From NCBI RefSeq assembly GCF_004217445.1, contig NZ_SHKX01000010.1:806001-870000 (forward strand): a DNA stretch of 64,000 nt, given 5' to 3'. The position numbers were made by a program, and so were the translations under genes. Positions 59,020 to 64,000 of this stretch are shown piece after piece. The notes beneath the pieces were generated by a model. The model worked only from the letters and a program-made list of their open reading frames with translations. It was not told where the DNA came from and did no database searches. Within the stretch, counting starts at the first letter, position 1. Each line of letters starts with the position of its first letter. The DNA is from Fluviicoccus keumensis. Its GTDB lineage: Bacteria > Pseudomonadota > Gammaproteobacteria > Pseudomonadales > Moraxellaceae.

Positions 59020-59150
59020 GGGGGTGGCTCCGGTGGAGGATGGGAAAGCGTCGATTATGCCCGCTGTTGGCGCTCTGCGACCACACTCATTCCGTAATAG
59101 GGGTAACCGGCCGGGTTGTCAGGCATGCGAAACTGCCACCCGATTTTACG

Positions 59151-59197
59151 CCCTCCTGTGGAACAGGGGAGCTGCCCGCAGGGCTGGGGGGTTGCGG
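59151..59197. repeat. Dispersed double-hairpin repeat, copy 2
   Basis: This 47-base element shares its start (CCCTCCTGTG-AACAGGGG) and end (GGGGGGTTGCGG) with the one at 41293-41340, while the inner hairpin differs in sequence but still pairs. It lies in the gap upstream of the TIGR01244 gene and 25 bases before a REPIN. Two copies in 18 kb suggest a family spread over the genome. Confidence 0.5.
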
Positions 59198-59222
59198 CGG
59201 TGGACGGAACGGGATTTCAGTT

Positions 59223-59291
59223 GTAGGGTGGGTCAAGACCCACCGGCAAGCCTTCGACCGGAAACCGATGGTGGGTCTCGACCCACCCTAC
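59223..59291. repeat. REPIN-like pair of GTAG-headed palindromes, family B
   Basis: GTAG (59223-59226) plus hairpin GGTGGGTC/GACCCACC (59227-59244) is mirrored by the same hairpin and CTAC at 59270-59291. The loop differs (AA versus TC). The right-hand head CTA at 59288-59290 is the stop codon of the SUKH-like gene. The hairpin sequence is unrelated to families A and C in this window, but the head is the same. Confidence 0.75.
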
Positions 59292-59698
59292 GAAACTACA
59301 CGGTCAATCAACACACAAAGCAAATCAGAAAAGCTGTCAAACGAAGATAAGACTTCATCCCGATGACCAAGGTTGATCGCTCTGTAACAACCAACTGCTT
59401 CCTCGTAGACATACTCCGTATGATTTCCAGAATTGCCCAACACCAGACAGCCCTCATAGCCTGCATCCTTGGTTAATGGCACAAGCTCTTGAGTTCCAAG
59501 AAAAATTGCATTACCTATCTGCACACCATCGAAAACGCTGAGAAAAGTCGCATATTCGTCAGGCATGGGGAAACCCACGCCAGTCAAAACCTGAAGCTTG
59601 GTTGCTTCCAGCAATTCTGAACTCACGGGATCGTTGAGATATACGTCCTCAATACCCTGTTCCGCTATGTCGCTTAGCCTCGCCAAGACCTCCATCAT
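59288..59698 (-). CDS. SUKH/SMI1-KNR4-like (YrhA-type) immunity protein
   Basis: The 136-residue acidic protein shows the SUKH superfamily pattern: an N-terminal helix, LQVLTGVGFPMPDEYATFLS, VFDGVQIGNAIFLGTQELVP and a closing FDSFSDLLCVLIDRVV. SUKH proteins commonly neutralise contact-delivered nuclease toxins; no toxin gene is nearby, so it may be an orphan immunity gene. It starts with an ATG doublet at 59698 that overlaps the PadR stop, with TAGGAG just inside the PadR end. The gene is AT-rich compared with its flanks. Its TAG stop comes from the REP head at 59288. Confidence 0.75.
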   Translation of the reverse strand: MMEVLARLSDIAEQGIEDVYLNDPVSSELLEATKLQVLTGVGFPMPDEYATFLSVFDGVQIGNAIFLGTQELVPLTKDAGYEGCLVLGNSGNHTEYVYEEAVGCYRAINLGHRDEVLSSFDSFSDLLCVLIDRVVS

Positions 59699-60264
59699 TT
59701 TAAATCTCCTAAATTCTTATTTTTCAAAGTTTTTTCATCAGCCAACACCCCCAACGCCTCCTCCGACCACTTCACCAACCCCTCCTCCTGCATAATCCCC
59801 GCCCTTAAGATCAAATACTGAATCTCCCCCAACCGCGACAACGTCTTCCCCGCAAAATCCCTTGCTTCGATCGCCCGATACGCCGCCAGCCTTAACTTGT
59901 GCAATCCCATCCGCCGCTCGATCTCCGCCTCCAGCCCCAGCGGCCCCATCACCGCATCCGTCCGCAGCTTCACGAAGAACTCATCGCGCGGCGACGGCGG
60001 GTCCACCGGCTCCAGCGCCCAACGCTTCAGCTCCTCCTGCCCGGCCGGCAGCACCTCGTACACCCGCTTGCGCGACTTGCCCGCGTCCTCCGCCGCCTCC
60101 GAGCGGATCCACCCGGCCTCCTCCATGCGCCCCAGCTCGCGATAGATCTGCTGGTGGCTGGCCCGCCAGAAATAGCCGATCGATTTTTCAAAGCGGCGCG
60201 CCAGGTCATAGCCGGAACAGGACTTCTCCAGCAGCGAGGTCATCAGGGCGTGGGGCAAGGACAT
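59695..60264 (-). CDS. PadR-family transcriptional repressor
   Basis: The 189-residue regulator has the PadR N-terminal winged helix (LPHALMTSLLEKSCSGYDLA, FWRASHQQIYRELGRMEEAG, RKRVYEVLPAGQEELKRW) and the C-terminal PF10400-like dimer domain. ATG 60264 has AGGTG upstream. Two identical 18-bp palindromes in the divergent gap to fadH, and a third before the cupin gene, are its likely operators. The last dozen residues (LKNKNLGDLK) are coded by AT-rich DNA continuous with the SUKH gene, which suggests that insertion of that gene replaced the original PadR tail. Confidence 0.9.
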   Translation of the reverse strand: MSLPHALMTSLLEKSCSGYDLARRFEKSIGYFWRASHQQIYRELGRMEEAGWIRSEAAEDAGKSRKRVYEVLPAGQEELKRWALEPVDPPSPRDEFFVKLRTDAVMGPLGLEAEIERRMGLHKLRLAAYRAIEARDFAGKTLSRLGEIQYLILRAGIMQEEGLVKWSEEALGVLADEKTLKNKNLGDLK

Positions 60265-60306
60265 GGCGGCACCTGCAAACGTGAACAACGGGTCATGGAA
60301 TTTATC

Positions 60307-60366
60307 TATGCAACTGGTTGCATACTAACCGGCTTTGCCGTACAAATATATGCAACTGGTTGCATA
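60307..60366. promoter_or_regulatory. Two PadR-type operators between padR and fadH
   Basis: TATGCAACTGGTTGCATA occurs at 60307-60324 and again at 60349-60366, 42 bases centre to centre (four helical turns, so on the same face of DNA). They lie in the 120-base gap between the divergent padR and fadH genes. A third, near-identical site lies before the cupin gene at 56851-56868. Binding would repress both fadH and padR. Confidence 0.75.
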
Positions 60367-60384
60367 ATTGTCCGGAGACACGCC

Positions 60385-62403
60385 ATGACCGCCTACCCGC
60401 ACCTGCTTCAACCCCTCGACCTGGGCTTCACCACCCTGCGCAACCGCCTGCTGATGGGCTCCATGCACCTGGGGCTGGAAGAAATCGAACACGGTTTCGA
60501 GCGCATGGCCGCCTTCTACGCCGAGCGGGCGCGCGGTGGCGTCGGCCTGATCGTCACCGGCGGCATCGCCCCCAATCCGGAAGGCGCGGTGGTGGGCGGC
60601 GGCAGCAAGCTGAACACCGAGCACGAGGCGGAAGAACACCGCGTCATCACCGAGGCCGTGCACCGCGAGGGCGGCAAGATCGCCATGCAGATCCTGCACA
60701 CCGGCCGCTATTCCTTCCAGATGACCTCGGTGGCCCCCAGCGCCATCCGCGCGCCGATCAACCCCTTCCCGCCGCGTGAACTCAGCCACGAGGAAATCCT
60801 GCAGACCATCGACGACTTCGCCAACTGCGCGGCGCTGGCGCAGAAGGCCGGTTATGACGGCGTGGAAATCATGGGTTCCGAGGGCTACCTGATCAACCAG
60901 TTCATCGCCGCGCACACCAATCACCGCACGGATGAATGGGGCGGCAGCTACGAGAACCGCACCCGCTTCCCACTGGAAATCGTCCGCCGCACCCGCGAGC
61001 GCGTCGGCCCGAACTTCATCATCATCTACCGCCTGTCGATGCTGGACCTGGTGGAAAACGGCTCCACCTTCGACGAAGTGATCGAGCTGGCCAAGGGCAT
61101 CGAGGCCGCCGGGGCGACTATCATCAACACCGGCATCGGCTGGCATGAGGCCCGCGTGCCGACCATCGCCACCAAGGTGCCGCGCGCCGCCTTTGCCTGG
61201 GTGACGCAGAAGCTGAAGGGCCAGGTGTCGATCCCGCTGGTGACCACCAACCGCATCAACGCCCCGGAAACCGCCGAGGCGCTGCTGGCCGACGGTTTCG
61301 CCGACATGGTGTCGATGGCCCGCCCGCTGCTGGCCGACCCGGAATTCATCGTCAAGGCCGAACAAAACCGCGCCGACGAGATCAACACCTGCATCGGCTG
61401 CAACCAGGCCTGTCTGGACCATGTGTTCAAGGGCCAGGTCACCTCCTGCCTGGTCAACCCGCGCGCCTGCCGCGAGACCGAGCTGAACCTGATTCCCACC
61501 GCCACCGTCAAGCGCATCGCCGTGGTCGGCGCCGGTCCGGCGGGCCTGGCCTTCGCCACCAGCGCCGCCAAGCGCGGCCACGACGTGACCCTGTTCGACA
61601 GCGCGGCCGAGATCGGCGGCCAGTTCAACATCGCCAAGCAGGTGCCGGGCAAGGACGAATTCTACGAAACGATCCGTTACTTCCGCCGCCAGATCGAGCT
61701 GACCGGGGTGAAGCTGGTGCTGAACCGCCGGGTGGCCGCCGCCGACCTGAAGGGTGAATTCGACGAGGTGGTGCTGGCCACCGGCATCGCACCGCGCCGT
61801 CCGCCGATCGAGGGCATCGACCACCCGAAGGTGCTGGGCTACCTGGATGTGTTGCGCGACAAGAAGCCGGTGGGCAAGAGCGTGGCGATCATCGGCGCGG
61901 GCGGCATTGGCTTCGACGTGGCCGAATACCTGACCCACGAGGGCGAGAGCGGCACGCAGAACCCGGCCAAGTTCTACGCGGAATGGGGCATCGACCGCGA
62001 GTACACCCAGCGCGGCGGCCTGACCCATCCCGAGGTGGAAACGTCACCGCGTCAGGTCTACCTGCTGCAGCGCAAGGCCAGCAAGGTGGGCGACGGCCTG
62101 GGCAAGACCACGGGCTGGATCCATCGCACCGGGCTGAAGAACCGCCGGGTGGAGATGCTGTCCTCGGTGAATTACCGCAAGGTGGATGATGCCGGCCTGC
62201 ACATCAGCATCGGCGACAAGGACATCGTGCTGCCGGTGGACAACGTCATCGTCTGCGCCGGGCAGGACCCGCTGCGCGAACTGGAGGACGGGCTGAAGGC
62301 GGCCGGGATACCGGTGCACCTGATCGGCGGCGCGTTCGAAGCGAAGGAGCTGGACGCGAAGCATGCGATCAAGCAGGGGACGGAGCTGGCGGCGGCGCTC
62401 TGA
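60385..62403 (+). CDS. fadH: 2,4-dienoyl-CoA reductase (FadH)
   Basis: The 672-residue enzyme has the exact length and order of E. coli FadH. An N-terminal TIM-barrel FMN domain (LGLEEIEHGFERMAAFY, IMGSEGYLINQFIAAHTNHR) is followed by the 4Fe-4S Cys cluster CIGCNQACLD and the more distant Cys of TSCLVNPRAC. The C-terminal FAD/NADPH domain carries AVVGAGPAGLAFATSAA and AIIGAGGIGFDVAEYL. It reduces 2,4-dienoyl-CoAs formed during degradation of unsaturated fatty acids. ATG 60385 has GGAG upstream. Two PadR-type palindromes lie before it, so its expression seems tied to a small-molecule inducer rather than only FadR. Confidence 0.93.
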   Translation: MTAYPHLLQPLDLGFTTLRNRLLMGSMHLGLEEIEHGFERMAAFYAERARGGVGLIVTGGIAPNPEGAVVGGGSKLNTEHEAEEHRVITEAVHREGGKIAMQILHTGRYSFQMTSVAPSAIRAPINPFPPRELSHEEILQTIDDFANCAALAQKAGYDGVEIMGSEGYLINQFIAAHTNHRTDEWGGSYENRTRFPLEIVRRTRERVGPNFIIIYRLSMLDLVENGSTFDEVIELAKGIEAAGATIINTGIGWHEARVPTIATKVPRAAFAWVTQKLKGQVSIPLVTTNRINAPETAEALLADGFADMVSMARPLLADPEFIVKAEQNRADEINTCIGCNQACLDHVFKGQVTSCLVNPRACRETELNLIPTATVKRIAVVGAGPAGLAFATSAAKRGHDVTLFDSAAEIGGQFNIAKQVPGKDEFYETIRYFRRQIELTGVKLVLNRRVAAADLKGEFDEVVLATGIAPRRPPIEGIDHPKVLGYLDVLRDKKPVGKSVAIIGAGGIGFDVAEYLTHEGESGTQNPAKFYAEWGIDREYTQRGGLTHPEVETSPRQVYLLQRKASKVGDGLGKTTGWIHRTGLKNRRVEMLSSVNYRKVDDAGLHISIGDKDIVLPVDNVIVCAGQDPLRELEDGLKAAGIPVHLIGGAFEAKELDAKHAIKQGTELAAAL

Positions 62404-62416
62404 AACCCCAGCCCCT

Positions 62417-62485
62417 GTAGGTCGGGCTTCAGCCCGACAACCCCCTCCGCCCGCAGGCCGGTTGTCGGGTTGAAACCCGACCTAC
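62417..62485. repeat. REPIN-like pair of GTAG-headed palindromes, family C
   Basis: GTAG (62417-62420) and hairpin GTCGGGC/GCCCGAC (62421-62438) are mirrored by GTCGGGT/ACCCGAC and CTAC at 62464-62485. It lies just after the fadH stop codon. The stem sequence differs from families A and B. A strong terminator follows at once, so the repeat is in the 3' UTR of fadH. Confidence 0.75.
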
Positions 62486-62500
62486 ATCCCATCATGCAAA

Positions 62501-62535
62501 AAGCCGTTCCCTCTGCCGAAGGAACGGCTTTTTTT
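62501..62535. terminator. Bidirectional intrinsic terminator
   Basis: AAGCCGTTCC (62501-62510) pairs with GGAACGGCTT (62521-62530) around a ten-base loop. The stem is preceded by an A-run and followed by a T-run, so it can end transcripts of both convergent genes, fadH and the lipase. Confidence 0.85.
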
Positions 62536-62550
62536 ATGCCGAAAACCCGC

Positions 62551-63471
62551 TTACATCCCCGCCAGCTTCAACCGGTTCAGCTGCTCGCGATAGACCGCCT
62601 TCGGGTCGGTGGTCAGCGCCCGCAGGCCGAAGATGTGGTTCATGAAGTCGATGTGGTTCATGTCGTAGTTGTCGCGCACCACCTTGCCGACGTGCGCGCT
62701 GCAACGGCCGACAAAGCCGTCATTGGCCTCGCCGTTGGTGAAGGCCAGCGACACCAGCTTCACCGCGCCGTCCAGCGGATCCAGCAGGTTGGTCACCTGC
62801 GTGGTGCCGCCGAAGGAGAAATACTTCACGCCGTTGACTTCATAGGCGCCCTCGCCGCAGGCGGTGACGGGAATGGCTTGCGGGAATTTGATGTTGAAGG
62901 CCGCCGATCCGGCGGTGCTCAGCGAGGCCAGGCTCTTGTTGGCGTTGACATCCAGACCCTGGCTGCTGCCGCCGGTCAGGTAATTGAGGATGGTGCCCGC
63001 CGCCTGCAACACCTGCGCGCCGATCGCGCCCGCCTTACCGCCGTTGACAATCAAGTCGGCCATCGGCGCACCCTTGGCGGGTGTGGCCATCGTGGTCACC
63101 GAGGCAATCTTCGACGGCATCATGGCCGCTACATAACGCACCGAGTGGCCGCCGTGGCTGTGGCCGATCAGGTTGACCTTGACCGCGCCGCTGATGGCGA
63201 GAATGTCCTGGGTCTGCTTCAGCAGCTGTTCGCCGCGCACTTCCGAACTTTCCAGACCCGAGACCTGCGTCACGAAGACATTGGCGCCGTTGCTGCGCAT
63301 GTCGGTGGGAATCTGGTACCAGTAATCAATCACGCCCAGCATCTTGTCCCAGCCGAACATGCCGTGGGCCAGCACCACCGGGTACTTGGTCTGGGCATAC
63401 GTGGAGGCGGCGTGGGCCGGAATGGCGGAAAGGCTCAATGCGATGCCGGCGGCGATCATCATCCGTTTCAT
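62551..63471 (-). CDS. Secreted triacylglycerol lipase, family I
   Basis: The 306-residue lipase has a signal peptide (RMMIAAGIALSLSAIPAHAA) and then YPVVLAHGMFGWDKMLG (oxyanion hole HGMFG). It also has the nucleophile elbow GHSHGGHS and a likely disulfide pair (ACGEG and GRCSAHVG), with the catalytic His in DMNHIDFMNH. Family I.1/I.2 lipases are usually released by type II secretion and need a membrane foldase (Lif) encoded next door; none is found downstream here. The start at 63471 has AGGGG upstream. It supplies fatty acids for the FadH and acyl-CoA dehydrogenase steps in this window. Confidence 0.9.
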   Translation of the reverse strand: MKRMMIAAGIALSLSAIPAHAASTYAQTKYPVVLAHGMFGWDKMLGVIDYWYQIPTDMRSNGANVFVTQVSGLESSEVRGEQLLKQTQDILAISGAVKVNLIGHSHGGHSVRYVAAMMPSKIASVTTMATPAKGAPMADLIVNGGKAGAIGAQVLQAAGTILNYLTGGSSQGLDVNANKSLASLSTAGSAAFNIKFPQAIPVTACGEGAYEVNGVKYFSFGGTTQVTNLLDPLDGAVKLVSLAFTNGEANDGFVGRCSAHVGKVVRDNYDMNHIDFMNHIFGLRALTTDPKAVYREQLNRLKLAGM

Positions 63472-63712
63472 GGTGTTTCCCCTGAACTGTGTTTTTGTTG
63501 TGGTCCCAAGGGTCAATCACCCCTTGTCAAGACAGGCGAATCATAATTAAGCGCCGCCTGTCGCCAAACCACCAAAAAGGACGAACGGCATCACAAATCC
63601 GGCCATTGCTCGGATATCGGGGGCGGACGCGGCGGCAGGCCTGTCGGAATCTTGCTTGCGGTGCGGATTTCCACGTTAAAATCGCCGCGTTCAGGAACAT
63701 GGGCCGCCAACA

Positions 63713-64000
63713 ATGACAATAACCGCGCCTCCGCCGGACGCCGCCATCGCGCCGGGTGTCGTTTCCGCTTTCGTCATCCGCCACGTCATGCAGCTGGGCC
63801 ACAAGCTGGGGGTCGGCCGCGAGCCGCTGATGGCGCGGGCGGGCGTCAGCGAGGCCGATCTCGCCCCCGCCGACGGCTGGGTGCGCCAGGACGTGCTGGA
63901 ACGGCTGCTGCTCTGTTCGCTGGATTACTGGCGCGACCCGGTGGTGACCTTGCGCGTGGTGCTGGCGATGGATCCCGCCATGATGGGCGTGCTGGGCTAC
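63713..64000 (+). CDS. AraC-family regulator, N-terminal part only
   Basis: The window ends within this gene after 96 residues. The visible part (VVSAFVIRHVMQLGHKLGVG, REPLMARAGVSEADLA, VLAMDPAMMGVLGY) matches the arabinose-binding-like N-terminal domain (PF12625 type) found in AraC regulators such as OruR, whose helix-turn-helix lies at the C-terminus. It is divergent from the lipase gene, with 241 bases between, so control of the lipase is possible. The target cannot be shown from the window. Confidence 0.7.
   Translation, partial: MTITAPPPDAAIAPGVVSAFVIRHVMQLGHKLGVGREPLMARAGVSEADLAPADGWVRQDVLERLLLCSLDYWRDPVVTLRVVLAMDPAMMGVLGY

Overview
The window is 64 kb of GC-rich, densely coded chromosome from a Gram-negative bacterium. 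Outer-membrane and envelope genes (an Omp85-type barrel, an LpxR-type lipid A deacylase, an OmpA/thrombospondin-repeat protein, a LolD/LolE-like ABC module), a FadH of E. coli type and length, YqhA, YqhD and a family-I lipase fit a high-GC gammaproteobacterium, perhaps near the Pseudomonadales/Moraxellaceae. That assignment is inference from gene content; there is no rRNA or other marker gene here. I saw no tRNA, rRNA, CRISPR array, integrase or transposase. Both window edges cut genes: an M48 metalloprotease on the left and an AraC-family regulator on the right.

Layout. 1-4.4 kb: M48 protease, AraC regulator, ExaC/AldB-type aldehyde dehydrogenase, and the first of three secreted START-domain proteins. 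4.6-7.4 kb: two tandem leucine-rich-repeat-variant (LRV) solenoid proteins, less GC-rich than their surroundings. 7.5-16.2 kb: small zinc-ribbon membrane protein, Omp85-type barrel, YiiM, two translationally coupled flavin split-barrel proteins (one with GAF and a winged-helix-like tail), hemerythrin, a GXWXG/DUF4334 gene behind a TetR-type operator, VOC, NTF2-like, PEBP and AraC genes. 16.2-23.5 kb: dabB-dabA-murF-tsaC, overlapping end to end, with a divergent LysR regulator. 23.5-26.1 kb: LCAD-like acyl-CoA dehydrogenase with divergent TetR and palindromic operators, then a Phd/ParE toxin-antitoxin pair and a LysR gene remnant. 26.3-30.1 kb: a large unknown exported protein, a putative solute-binding protein and a small helix-hairpin-helix protein.

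30.3-34.2 kb is a strikingly AT-rich island holding one 1191-residue gene: an N-terminal Mrr-like PD-(D/E)xK nuclease, a NACHT/STAND NTPase and a long helical C-terminus. This is the architecture of bacterial NLR-like antiphage proteins and is the best candidate here for an undescribed immune system. 34.4-45.1 kb: PhoD-like phosphatase, YceI, LpxR, a candidate structured RNA ending in a strong intrinsic terminator, an ABC export module, a P1B-type metal ATPase fused to a hemerythrin domain, and an OmpA-family protein. 45.3-46.5 kb is a second AT-rich patch: a stand-alone HINT-domain (polymorphic-toxin type) gene overlapped by a small three-helix membrane protein that may be its immunity partner.

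46.6-64 kb: YqhD, a methyltransferase, the second START protein, two diguanylate cyclases around YqhA and a lipoprotein, a dienoyl-CoA isomerase, a YheT-type hydrolase, a double cupin, the third START protein, a SUKH-like immunity gene coupled to a PadR repressor, FadH, and a secreted lipase. Three nearly identical palindromes (two before fadH, one before the cupin gene) suggest a local PadR regulon. Lipase, LCAD-like dehydrogenase, dienoyl-CoA isomerase and FadH together suggest use of lipids with unsaturated acyl chains. REP-like elements with a GTAG head, in inverted pairs (REPINs), punctuate the last 9 kb; two of them supply the TAG stop codon of the neighbouring gene.
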